Positions 36,543 through 48,527 of a stretch of 64,000 nt of DNA are shown here, one piece after another; position 1 is the stretch's first letter, and every line of letters begins with the position of its first letter. Source of the DNA: Gonapodya sp. JEL0774 (lineage: Eukaryota > Monoblepharomycota > Monoblepharidomycetes > Monoblepharidales > Gonapodyaceae); contig JADIIX010000003.1 in the NCBI GenBank assembly GCA_027604505.1, forward strand, positions 124,001-188,000, given 5' to 3'. The position numbers and the translations under genes were made by a program. The notes under the pieces are model-generated. The model made no database searches. It was not told the origin of the DNA and saw only the letters and a list, made by a program, of their open reading frames with translations.

Positions 36543-38111
36543 GGCGCAGGTGTCAGATGAGTGATGCTGTGGTCACGGCGATCGTGTTCGGTAATGTACA
36601 GAAACCTCCAAAATTCCATTTATGATTTGCGTTAAATTGTGAGTTCAGTGAATTTGCTTAGACGTGGGGACCGGGCAGAGAGCGGTTCGATATTATTATT
36701 TGGAGTGAATGCCAAACGGTGAAAATTTAGCATTCGACACTTCCGGATGCGAAATCCAATTTATTTTCTTAGGCAGAAAGCATCGGTGATTCTTCCAAGT
36801 CGACTTGGCCATGACTCGTGGCAGCGGTATGACATCCCGAGGGATGAATGACCCAACAGAGTTTATTCGTATTTTCCGGACCCCGAGACGTCCCTCCACA
36901 TAATCATCTCGTTGAGCTTGTAATATCGTCGTATCTAGCGGAGAGCACGCAGATTCGCAGATTTGCTGGGGTATGAAATTCAGGAGCTCCTGTGCCACTT
37001 CTCTGACTGGTGACCAATTTTCACCCGACGTCGTGCACACAGCATTGGAAAGAAAATTCGAGTTGAGGTTCCATATTGCTGTTGACACTCGGACGATTGC
37101 CAGGCTGAAGAGTCATTAGTGTCTGGACTCCCTCGGTTTGGAAACGCAATCTCTCTGTGCAGACTGTGAACCGTTGAGCTCTGACGAACAAGCGAAGGTT
37201 TACGGGACGACTGCACGGGGAACCAAAACAAACTTAGATTTCAAAAGAACGGAATATTCTACACTGATTGGGAGATTGGTGCAGATTCGGGTGAGTATGA
37301 AGGGGCAAAAGTGTGGGGTTAGTCGGTGCTCCATAGGGATGGACTGGTGCATGCAGTTGGGGCAATGGCAAGCACCTGGCATGGATTGCGCTGGATTCAG
37401 ATGGCAAATTTGAACTTGAGCTGATGTTGGAACCCTCGTTGCTACCACGAGCTGCTCCACTGCATGTGTGCCTAGTGGTGGAGATATCGGTTCCGTTTCT
37501 TCTTGGTCCCGCTGCTTCCCAAGACTACCCTCCCGGAGTTCTTCCCAGAACCCCGTGCGACCAAGATGGTGTCTACGGACCTATCAGTGCCACTCTGCGG
37601 CTGGTGATGGAGGGGGGAGGGGGTCAGGATGTGTCAGCGTGCGGGCCGCCGGCCATCCGAGACGGACATATTGCCTTCTGCTTCCCCCTCTCGACGACAT
37701 GGAGTGAAGTACACACTTTGCTGCAGCTCCTTGCTTGCGGTGCCCTACACACCGGGACTAGGGGGCGGTGACGACAGGTGGACAACTTGCTGAGGGCACA
37801 TAGTTCCCCATGGCGTTCTCGTCGGCCCCTCATCCGCACAACGTAAATGAACGAAGAACACGCCGTGTGCTAGTCACTCGCTCTGCGGATCTTGAGACAG
37901 CTCGGTACAGATGCTCGGGGATTGGAGAGATTCGAACATGCACTTTTACGCGCCATAATGCACACACCCTCCCTCTTCCCCTGTTACTTACCTTCCCATC
38001 GTTTTGAAACACGCTATTGCAATCATCTTCGTCTCTAACACCAAATTTCCGCTGTTCTCCAACGTATCTCCAGCCTTCCTCCGCCCCCACACCCCTTCCC
38101 CCTCCCCCACC
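36543..38111. other. Poorly understood 1.6 kb with two coding-like patches
   Basis: On the plus strand, 37156-37770 reads as two possible exons joined at a GTGAGT donor (near 37293) and a CCATAG acceptor: LDFKRTEYSTLIGRLVQIR, then WGNGKHLAWIALDSDG and FELELMLEP. No start codon is evident upstream. On the minus strand, 36696-37088 is an open frame of 130 residues starting MSTAIWNLNSN. Neither shows a known domain. The last 300 bases should hold the MDM34 promoter. Confidence 0.3.
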
Positions 38112-41100
38112 ATGGCCTTCCGCTTCAACTGGCCCCGCTTCGACGCCTCCTTCGTTGACCGCGCTGCAGAGCAGCTTGAGCGCGCGCTGAACAGGGAGGG
38201 GGAGGGGAGGCCCAGTAAGATTGCCGGGAGGATTGAGGTGAAGGAGATGGATTTGGGGACGAGGGTGAGTTGGTTATGCGAGGATGCGGGTAACGGGAAG
38301 TGCTAGAGTACGCCGTGCGAGTCTGCAGTAAGAAAGAAGTTGCCGGATGTTTTGTGAGTGGGAAGAGCCTTGCACGCACGACACACCATGAAGGCACCAG
38401 AGATGGGGAGCATAGCATTCACACTCGGCAATCTCGCATCTTAATTCTCATTGTGCTCTTCTCCCACCGTTCTATGTCTCCCGTTACCAACACGCACCAA
38501 CTCATCACTCCCTCGATTTTCGAACCCACATCTCCCTCAGCCCCCAGAGCTTGAAATGCTTGAAATTGGTGAACTCACCGATGAGAAATTTCGGGGAATT
38601 TTCAAATTGACATACGCCGGGGATGCTTTTTTGATATTGCAGACCAAGGTCCAGGTATGTGGCTACTTCATTGCGTAGACGGAAGCGGGGAGCAACAGGT
38701 GCAGAACTATTCGTCGAGGAGAGACGAAATAAGTGAATGAGTACGGTGGAGCTGCTGGCTTGGAGACATCAGGAGGGTACCGCGGTGACGGGCACTCACA
38801 TGCCCCTGCCCCTGTCATCCCAGGCAAATCCCCTCCAACCGCACAAACCCACCCACCCACGGACTCTCCGCCCCCGCTCGCAGCCTCTCGCTGCATCTGC
38901 TCCACTTTTGGTCCCCATGACACTGCGCATTTCCCAGCTGCGCCTCCGTGGAATTGCAGCACTCGTTGTGGACCGACACAAGGGGGTGACCTTGTCCTTC
39001 AAAACCGACCCTTTGGAGTCCGTGTCGGTATCGTCTTCGTTCGATGGAGTGGATAACGTCCGGAGATTTTTGCAAGGACTGATCGAACAGCAACTGCGCA
39101 AACTATTTGCGGACGATTTACCCAATTTGATTCACGGCATGAGTCTGCAGATGATGGTAGCCCAACAGCAAAAGCAACAACATCAAAATGGTAATGGAGC
39201 CGCACATGTGAATGGCAACGGCCACGTGCCTCATTCCCCAATCCCGTCTTCTGTTCACCACCCGTACTCCGCCGCGACTTCGGAATTTATCCAAGCTGAC
39301 ATGCCCTCCACCACATTTGATCGTCTCGCACGGGAAGCGCGCCGTGCCGATGCCCGCCGCCGTGGCGTTCCCGTACCCGACTCCCTGGACGATTCAGGGG
39401 GTTCAGACGAATCGGAAGGAGGTTCGGTCGCGGGGGAACGGAGTGGAGGCAGGATGGGACTTGGACACGTGCCGGTGGTTCAACATGGTGGCGCAGGCTC
39501 TGTATCAGGGTCCATCGCTTCTGTACACACAGCGAATGGAGGCTCAGGATCAGGGTCTGGGTCCACATCGGCGTCGACCTCACCGCGGCTTGCACCGTCG
39601 CTTGATAGCGGATTCTTTGGGGATATCGCAGCGGATGCAGAACGCTATTACTTTCACACTCCACCCCTACCTGTCGCTGAACCCGTCCCTGCCCGCGCAT
39701 TACCACTCAACCTGCCCGCATCGCTTGCGCCTCAGTCGTCCTCGTCTGCGCAATCCGGTGCACATGAGCGTTGGTGGTCTGCGAACGCCCCGAGTGGTCC
39801 TCCCGTCCCGAACGTGATACCCTCCAACGACTCTCGGCGGTGGTCTGCGCGTTGGGCGGGTAATGAACCGTGGGAAGCTCTTTTAGAGCTCGGGGATACA
39901 GCTGCGGGTGGCGGGGTGGACAGAGGGGAGTATGTTTTGTACAGGGGATTGAATTCCGCGCTGGCGAGGTCCGTCAGGGGGAAGGGCAAGGGTAGAGCAT
40001 CGGGATGGGGATCGGGAGGAAGGCAGGTGGGCACAGGCAAGACAGTAGGATTACTGGTTCCGGGACCGGGAGAGGGGTTGGCCTCTGTGGGTGATTTGAT
40101 GGAGCATTTAGAGTTTCCGGCAGCGTTATCGAGGGCTCAAGTGGCAGGATTGAGAAGGAGAGGGAGTGGGGGGCGCGATGGGAGTGAAGGAGGCATGATG
40201 CGAACAATTAGCGGGGATGGATTGTGGGCTGTGGGAGCAGACAAAAAGTGCCTTGAATCCGGAAGTGAAACGGCTTCTGAAGCATGGAGTGCCGGTCACC
40301 GGCATCAACGGTCGCATGGGAGCTCCGGAGGTTCAAAGGAGTCTTATCACCACAGTCACCACACAGTGTCGAGCCCTGTATCCCCAGGGATGTCCTACGC
40401 CTCACTGGCCAGCCATCACCGTGTCAATTCCTTTCCACAACTTGCAGCTGCTGTTGCAAGGCAGAACATCGATTCCACTGAGTATCCCTTCACCCTCCGA
40501 ATTGCCGCCGCGCACGGATCCTCCACATCCGCATGGCGATATGTGAGACCGCTACATCCACCCATTCGACGACCGAGGACACCTTTTCTCATTGAAGAGG
40601 GACAGAGTGCAGAGATGGACATGAGTCGACCGGTTGTACTGTCGGTCACCTCTGAGCCCGCAGTTCACCTTGCCAACCTGTGCTCATCGCCGCTAACCAT
40701 TTTTCCGCATACCATATTGCCGGACTATGTCGCATACCGCACCAGACCTCGGCCCCCGGGCCGAAAGGGTACCATGCACAGTACACCAGCAAGCCCTCCA
40801 AGTGAAGATCAGCGTGTGGGAGGCCTGGCTGGGACTCAGCGTACTACTCCTGTTGCTCGTCGCATCCGTCGAGTCAAGTTGCATGCCACCACCCTGCCGG
40901 GCATTGGTTTGTGGCCCTCGACATCGCCGAGCACTAAGACCTCACCAAGTCGATCAAAGTCGTCGGCCATTCGGCCCGTTGGTGTCAGTGCGAGCGCAAT
41001 TTCGGCGAGCGAGACTGAGGAAGGGTCCGAAGGTGGCTCTGAGTGGGACGGGATGGGCTCTGTCAAGTCTGAACCAGCGATGGGAAGATCTGCCGATCAA

Positions 41101-41526
41101 ATGCGAGAATGGAGAAATGGTGCTATGACTGTTAGTGGAGATGAGGTTGGCGGTATGGCTGGCGTTGCGAGGATGGTGTTTCCAATATCACCCGTCGGGG
41201 TGGGTCACCCTCATGGACTTCCACCAGTGGTGACACCACCTCGGATGCCTACTCCCAGATCGTCAATGGCCTCTCCGCCTCCCGTTCCCCTTGTGAGGTC
41301 ACCATTGTCGGCGTACGGTGCAGGGCTAGCCATGTCCCTCCAACATTCGATTGCCGCGCCGATAGCCGCGCAGTTGTCAACATCATCACCGGCAGTGGTG
41401 ATGAGTGGAGGTATCGCAGCTGGGGAGAGTCGGCCGAGGAGCCGAACGGGGTCAGTAGTTTCTTCTGGGAGTGGGCAACTTCGGCGGGCAGGAGGTGGCA
41501 GTGTCGCGGAGGTTTGGGTGCGATAG
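38112..41526 (+). CDS. MDM34: MDM34, ERMES complex subunit with SMP lipid-transfer domain
   Basis: Mitochondrial distribution and morphology protein that bridges ER and mitochondria and moves lipids. Three exons (38112-38264, 38541-38654, 38824-41526) join in phase to 989 residues. The start [20 protein letters not shown] is the family's characteristic opening. [21 protein letters not shown] and [18 protein letters not shown] follow, then [37 protein letters not shown] and [15 protein letters not shown], completing the SMP domain. Beyond residue 210 or so the protein is Ser/Gly-rich and disordered. It is about twice the length of the yeast protein. Confidence 0.95.
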
Positions 41527-41816
41527 CCGGCCTGGAAGGATCATTTGAGCTCGGAGTCATAGCTACTATCATATTGCATGGTCAACCAAACCCATTTTTC
41601 TATTTTCACTGCTGTATAGTTGAACAAATATCACTATGAATCTGACGAGCGTGCAATTTCAAGACTCGAAACCTAGAGCGGGGCGTAAACAGAACAGCAG
41701 AACTTTACATTCCAAAGTAGAGGTGAAATTACATATATGCAAAGGAAGCGAGTACGTTCAATTCGATAATTTGCTCTCCAACAGTGACCCCGATTTGTCC
41801 GTTCCTAAAGCTCCCA

Positions 41817-42300
41817 TCACACTTTTGCGGGAAACAATCCCTTCCATATGTCCCATCCATAGTTTCTGTTCAAGTTGTTCGTACTTCCCTGTAGGAAATT
41901 GGATGTATTCGTCCCCGATGCAGCAGCGACAGCAAGGGTCGCGGCGCTGCTCGTTCGTGCGTTGTTGATGGAATTCGAGGAATCACACTGCCTCGAACGT
42001 GAACGTGGCGCCGAGCTTTGAATCAGCAGAGACTTCATTGGAATTGACAATCGAGGAAGATATCCTGTAAGCGAAGATAGCTTAGTGCGCCCAGTACTCA
42101 CTTGCTTCTGAGCAGAAGGGCTCCGCGAACAGCGTCCTGTATGAAAGTTCGATTAACAATGTTAGGCATTGGTCGGATAGAGAGAGAAGATCAAGTACTA
42201 TCGCGACATGATCCGAAGGATCAACAGCTCACCATGGTTCCCGGTTTATAACCGGCGTTTTGGTAGGTTCTTTTTGGCCGAAACGGGTTACATGGTCAAG
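41817..42300 (-). CDS. Candidate small multi-exon orphan
   Basis: Three segments join in phase: TRFGQKEPTKTPVINREPW (exon ending at a GTGAGC donor near 42236), TLFAEPFCSEARI (between two GT-AG introns) and SSIVNSNEVSADSKLGATF, then a last exon NNLNRNYGWDIWKGLFPAKV before the stop at 41817. The consistent phases suggest a real protein of about 90 residues, but no start codon was found and no family is recognised. Donor-acceptor spacing of 37 bases for one intron is short. Confidence 0.3.
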
Positions 42301-42734
42301 TAGTAAGTGCCTCCTCCACGTGAGCCCCCACACTCCTCGAATTCACAATCGCACACCGAGATTTATTAGCAAACCTTCCCGCAAAGTAAAATGAACTGCT
42401 TAGACCGACCACATTCTGACCCTGCTAATTCTGTCAACCTGCGGGCTTCATCTCTCCACGTCTTTGAAGAAGCTTAAGTACGTCACCCAAAGACTCAAAG
42501 AATCTGAACACATGGCCCTGCCCAGCCAGCCCAATCCAGACTGGGCAAGCCTGGTTGATACGCCGATGCCCGGACACCCCTGCGAAAGCTGCAGAGTGGG
42601 ATCTGCACGATTCAAGGAAACTCACACAAACGGTTCAAGGAAAATTTCCATAACAGAACAGGGTTAGGCGTATGTTGTACCCCGAGGAAGAAGAGGATGG
42701 TACTGCCGACTTGATTTAGAAAAATGAATTGTGC

Positions 42735-42760
42735 ATAGTTTACAGTGATAGTTTACAGTG
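42735..42760. repeat. Tandem duplication of a 13-base unit
   Basis: ATAGTTTACAGTG occurs twice with no gap, between the small orphan and the DNA ligase gene. Confidence 0.95.
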
Positions 42761-42805
42761 AAGAACGAAAAACAAAGACATCTAGATATCTATGCAAGAG
42801 TTCCA

Positions 42806-45800
42806 TCAAATACGCTGCAAAATAGTGCAATGTAAAAGGTGCTGATCCTTCAACCTCTTCACGTTTTCGAAATCTGAGCTGCTTTCGATCTTTCCTCCAT
42901 TTCTCCCTTCTCCAGAAGTTGTTCCACTCCCCGTCCGCTCCCGCAATTCCCCATCCACGTTACAGTCTCGAACTCTAGATCGCATCAGGGGTGTGGTGTT
43001 GCCAGATCGCTTCTTTGGTGGTCTATTCTCTTGGTCCACAACGCCATCAGTGTTGTCCCGTTTTCGCTTGTTGATTTTCTTGAGCTTCCTCTCTCGCTGC
43101 CGTTTCAGGGTCAAGAGGTCAAATACAACACGATAATCGTAGATTGAGATTGATCGTTCTTGTGCGACTCCCTTGACATCGCTAGAGACACCTCTACGTC
43201 AGCAGCTTCGGTGCTAAACAGATACACAAAAGCATTACGTACCGCATTCTCGGCAGCGCCCACTCAATAAGTTTCTCCACCTCGTCCTTGCCTTCAACAA
43301 GCAGGACTCCATTGTGCCTCTGAGTAACCCACACCCCACAACCCGCGCCATATAGCACCGTTACAGGTGAGACGATGTTCAACTGGAGCTCTTTGCATGC
43401 CTGGGAGAACCGTAATCGCTCATTGCTTGTGAGAGCTGTGACTTGGCCGAAGCTGTAATTCGCTTCCATAAACGCGTCCAAAGTGCAAAGAAGGTCATCT
43501 GAGAAGCTAGAGATCCCAGGTTGTGGTTGCGGGACAATGGTCGCGTTCTCGAGATCAGTAGAATTAAAGACCATGGGTTTAATAGGAACTTTGAGAGACT
43601 GATGAGGAGAAAGGATCTGTGACGGCGATTCTTCACCAAAGTCGATGGAAGGGCAAACTAAGGAGGACGAAGCTTCCATGGGATCACGGTTTGCCATGTC
43701 GTAGCGCGGGGCAAGCACCGCTCCGCGATCGTAAGATTTGTTCATAGACAGAGGAATGGGGCTGGGGCTCATGCAAATAACAGTCGAGGGAGATTTAATC
43801 ATTTGAGAGGCTTGCGAACTGCTGATTTCCGTGGGTGCTTGGAGTATCTCCGATGTCAGCCCACCCCCATGGGCATCCGATTGGTTCGCTGAGTCAAAGA
43901 GAACAAAAGCGTCCAAAGGTGCAGGAGGTTGAAGAAGTTCAAGGGGGAGTGGGGGAGAGACTACTTCGCCGGTGTGAGTTGAGGTGTTGGTATTTGTTGT
44001 GGTATAAGATTCGCCATTTATGTAAGGCTGTGCAGCTTTGGCATACAGTGGCATCCGGTCGATTACTTTCTCGATAGCAGAATCGTGGTCCCACGATGTA
44101 GCTGGTTTGTCGAACTTCGAGGCTATCTCAGCAGTCTCTTGCAGCTCGTCAAAACCGAGAACATGATTACCCGGTTCGCGCCAGTCCACTTCGGTCCTCA
44201 GCTTCACAATTTTAGGAAAGCGTACGGTCCAGAAGTCAGTTTTACGGGAATGACTACGAGACTGATTAAGGCCATCTGTGAGGGCCAAATGACCGAGACA
44301 GATTCCGACCGACAAACCTTGAGAAATCCGGGTGCCGATCCTTCGATTTCCACAACAAATGGGTCTTGAAAAAAGAAATGGATGCCAGATCTCGAGGAAT
44401 CACACATATGAACGACATCATAACTTAGTTTCGACGTATCAATGCTGTCCACCTTTCGCGTTGACCTCCATATCCTATCCTTGTCCGATTTCAAGACACC
44501 ATAGTCTGTGTGGAAGACGATGGCGAAGCGAGGTCGATCGCCCTGGGGGAGCAGAAGGAGATGCGGTGAGACTCCAGATCAGAATTATTGCTCACCCTAA
44601 ACGTGTCTAACCTTTGTGCAAACGTTCTTCTTGTTCAACAAAGCTCCAATAAACATCCTTTCTGGAAAGTCTTTGATTGCATGCTGTCGCTCGCTCGAAC
44701 TCCCGGCATTTCCAAACGCTCTCGCAGCCCTGTTCTTGTCCTTCAAATCACGGCTGCTCAGCCACCCACATCCGATCACACAGAGATCGATGGTGTCTCC
44801 CAACCCGGCGACATAGTTGGTTTTGAGCTTATACCAAGCCCCCACAGTTCCTGGTTCGTATGCACCGTTGGAAGGCTTCAGGACGATTCCTTCTTGTTTC
44901 CGGGCAATTACTTCGGCAAAATACTGCTCAATATGCCTCGATACGGCTTGCACATTTCGGTCTTGGAGAGGGTCTAGGACATTTTTGGGAAGTGGAAAGT
45001 TTCGCTTCTCCGCAATGTGAATGTAATTCGTGATCGGGTGCACGAGACATTCGAGAAGAGCACGCCGAGCAGTGTACGGGAGAGAGAGCACTGGGAACGA
45101 GTTGAGGACCAGGACGTCAAAGATGATAAGGTAATAGTGGCGATTTCCTGACATAATGTCGGGACTTGATTTTATGACGAGCAATGTATGAGTCTTTGAT
45201 CGAAGACAAGGTATGAAACAACACCCACTGATATTTGAAGTCGGCGTGATCCCTCAGCACAGTCGTCATCGTCTCGATAGTGTTGGTTCTATCATTGTAG
45301 CCCAGTAGCTCGCCATCAAAAACCACGTTCCGCAAAGCCCCGTCCTTCCCTCCACTCGATCGTGCAAGCCCAAGTCTTTCCACCAGTCCAAGTTCGGCAG
45401 CCTTCCGAGACAACAGTACACTTGGACGCTGTGCTCGCTTTACCAGTTCGGAAGCCTTGCGGGCGATTTTCTCGTCTACGGCGAGAGTCGCGAGGGTTTT
45501 CGGGGAGATACCGATACCAGCGAGGATTATATGGTGGGAACGGAAGCGGTCGAAGCTGTGTACGGGTGGGGTAGAGGGTAAAGAGTGGTTGGGTAGATGT
45601 AGGGATGACAAAATTGCCCAGAGATTCGTATCTCATTGCAAACCTACGTCGAATTGCGGCCAGATTTACTCCATATCTGCAGAGTTTTCACGGGATCCGT
45701 CGCTTCCAAATCCACATGGATCTGACATCGCTCCCCGTCATATTTCAACTCTGCCACGATCTCATCTACTCCATGCATGACCGACCGCTCAATGGCTATG

Positions 45801-48066
45801 GCTCTTGCTGCATTCTCGGGGCGGTCAAGACCAAGCCCTCCGTAAGCTTCTGCAACTCGGGGGTGAAGCTTGACGGCACATAATTCGGCCACGGCACGGA
45901 CGACGCTATGGCCACGCCGGGCTTCGGCTATGGGAGGAAAGCTGAAGGTGGGCCGAACCAATGTCACGCTGTGCAGAGAAGACGCGAAAAATTCACCTGG
46001 TTTGACGGGGTTGCCGACCTGCGGCGGGAACCATCGCGCGCGGAACTCCAAAAATAGGGGTGTTGGTAGGAGTGACTCTTTCGCGAAGGCGGCCGGCAAG
46101 AGTCGGTCGCCCTCAACTCGCATGAGATCCACAATGGCGCAAGACGATTTGAGGTCGAATCGAGTCTGGTAAACTGCATGGAGAAACTTGGGCTCCAGGA
46201 GGCGAAGCATCCACCAGTCGACAGACGTCGCGAACGGGAAATGAGCTTCCTTCAAGATGATGCGGGTCAACCACTTCGCCTCCATAGGTCCGAGATCCTC
46301 GTACAAAGCACGAATAATCTGTGTTCGAGTTTCCATAGCCTTTGGTGCGATAGTCCCATCCCCAAATAGGTTGGAAAAGGACGAGTGGGTCGCTAAGAGG
46401 TCGAGGAGAGTATTCACTCGCTTGTTGGTTTTGATGGACGCTCCGTGGGGACGTTCTGCAGCCCAGTAGAGGGACACAATCCGTGACAAATCGCCATCGT
46501 GCCATGAGCCTGGGGTTTTCCATTCTTGAAGGGGATTTGCCTTTCGCTTATCACCGTTGAAAATGCCTGTATAGATGAGGTCTGATTTGGAATTCTTGAG
46601 TATGAGAGTCAGCAGTCTCCACGAAGAGCGTTATTGGGTCCCACCTGCTAAAGTCGTCTCCTTAATTTGATAACGTCGACGTACGTCTCCGAACTAGAAA
46701 GAAAAAGCGTGTAACGTGACGTGTTGGGACTGTCCGAGTGATTCTCCAATCATTCGATCGATGCCAGTCACCCACCGGACAAATGAGACTCATAATCTCA
46801 TACGTCGTCTCCCAATCGTTTCCTCGGTCGGCTGATCGGACCCATTGATTCCCTCCGATGGCATAACGGCGAACCCACTCGGACAGAAACGTTCGCGCCG
46901 CGTTCCGGATGATGGAGTCGGAATATCCCTTTGTATACGCGATCTCAAAATCCTCTAAGTTTTTGCAGACGAAAGAAAACGAAGGAATGGGATGGATCGA
47001 GGGAGCCATCTGGTTGCATGTTTGTGGTGCCCAGTTGACTCGTTGAAGTATGCAAAAAGTTATTTCTCTATGTGGAACCAGTTGGTGCACACGGCCGGAC
47101 CTCTCACTGACATGACAGCCGCCTGCACGTTGATATGTATGCAAGTACCAAGTTGAGAAATTTGTGTCCAAATTCAACATTGTCATTCAATCCTAGTGTT
47201 GGGAGCAGAAATATTCCCCCCCAACCGGATCCCCCAGTCCTCTGCCCACTTGGCAACGTCGAGCTTCTTTCTCTCGTGTGGTGGTTGGCTTTTAAACATT
47301 TTCTCTCTTTTGTGGCGATAAAGAAGAAATATGTACCTGGTTCGGACACACGTGCGGAAACGGTTCGTCTGGAACCCATGCACAGAAGCCTAGAAGATCG
47401 AGAATACCCATCGCACCTGTGAAGTCCAGTTCCGCTCGGTGGAGCGGGTCCCATGTACTTCATGAGCTCCTTATTTCCCAGGCTCTCGTCTGCAGCGATC
47501 CCACTGCCTATGTATGGTTGAGTGGTATTGATAGTGTACATACGCAATATAGGACATGCAACGAACCAGTCACGTTCCCGACGACCCAATGGGTGTACTG
47601 GGCATTTTTGGGCTCCTTGCGTGATGGGGCGTCGGGATCTGAAACAAGTTTCACAAGTGACGTCAGCTTACACCAGTGGGATATGCACCCAATACTCACC
47701 AACTATGGCCAGAGTGTACCGAGTTCTAATAAATTAATTGCTTGCGGTCAGTGAGTCAATTGATATTGATGTTCTCCCCAACGCTCCCACCCTTCGCTGC
47801 TCCAACCACGCAGGTGAGCGCCGATTCACCCACTGTCGGTGCTCGAATCTTTCCACGTAACGCGAGGTTGAGCGTGCGTTTCTTGAAACTAAGACTTCAA
47901 TACAGAATTTTCGGATGACGTGTGTGTGCATGACATCGTGTTCACCGGATGGTCTCAACTCGTTTCCTAGCGACACAAGGTGGGACACATATTCGATGAA
48001 AAGGTCCACCGTCGCTTCAATATTAGGGATCACTGTTGAGAAGAAAGGGAAACGCTGAGATGCCAT
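42806..48066 (-). CDS. ATP-dependent DNA ligase
   Basis: Seals DNA nicks through an enzyme-AMP intermediate. Many exons read on from Met at 48066 (SQRFPFFSTVIPNIEATVDL). The N-terminal DNA-binding part has LVATHSSFSN-like DLLATHSSFSNLFGDG and MEAKWLTRIILKE. The active site is EIVAELKYDGERCQIHV, Lys being the adenylated residue. Then come VVFDGELLGYND, DYLIIFDVLVLNSFP-type YYLIIFDVLVLNSFPVLSL, REGIVLKP-type RKQEGIVLKPSNGAYEP, AWYKLKTNYV and CVIGCGW. The OB part ends near FPKIVKLRTEVDWREPG. A long Ser-rich tail with SISIYDYRVVFDLL and a basic end follows. It looks like the fungal Lig4-related/Adl1 group rather than replicative ligase I. Confidence 0.85.
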
Positions 48067-48527
48067 TGATAGGTTGATGAGGAGAAAATTGGCAGCGCTT
48101 TACGTACCATCTGTGAGAATTCTTGCTTTCTCGAAAGCAGATTTTACTTTTGCTGCCTGTGTCACTCTGATTGCTGAAGATGTGATGGGATTGAGTTGGA
48201 CCCCCGCAGGACAGAATTTCCGGCACTGGGACACCATGCAGTTCCGGGTTCTGGAGGAAGCTTCCACGGGTTTCCAATTGCAGTCTGAACCTTCGCCGGC
48301 ATCACAAAACCCAAAGCGACCTCAAATCAATTCCAAAATTACCTTATCGTTGAGTCGCCTTTGAGTTGGACGGAGCTCCGAGGTAAGAATTCACAATCGC
48401 ATACTCGAGATCTCGTCGGGTTCTTAGGAATCGTCAACTCCACCGACTCACTTTTACCACCTTCTGCACACGGTGACTCCACTTTTCGCGCCATCATCTT
48501 TGTACTCGTCAGCATCGTTCGATCTGA

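Noticed and set aside
42434-42625. Minus-strand frame with LAGQGHVFRFFESL, recalling the N terminus of UDP-GlcNAc pyrophosphorylase
   Set aside because: No further part of that enzyme (nucleotide loop, catalytic motifs) follows on either strand, so a chance or relic match is more likely.
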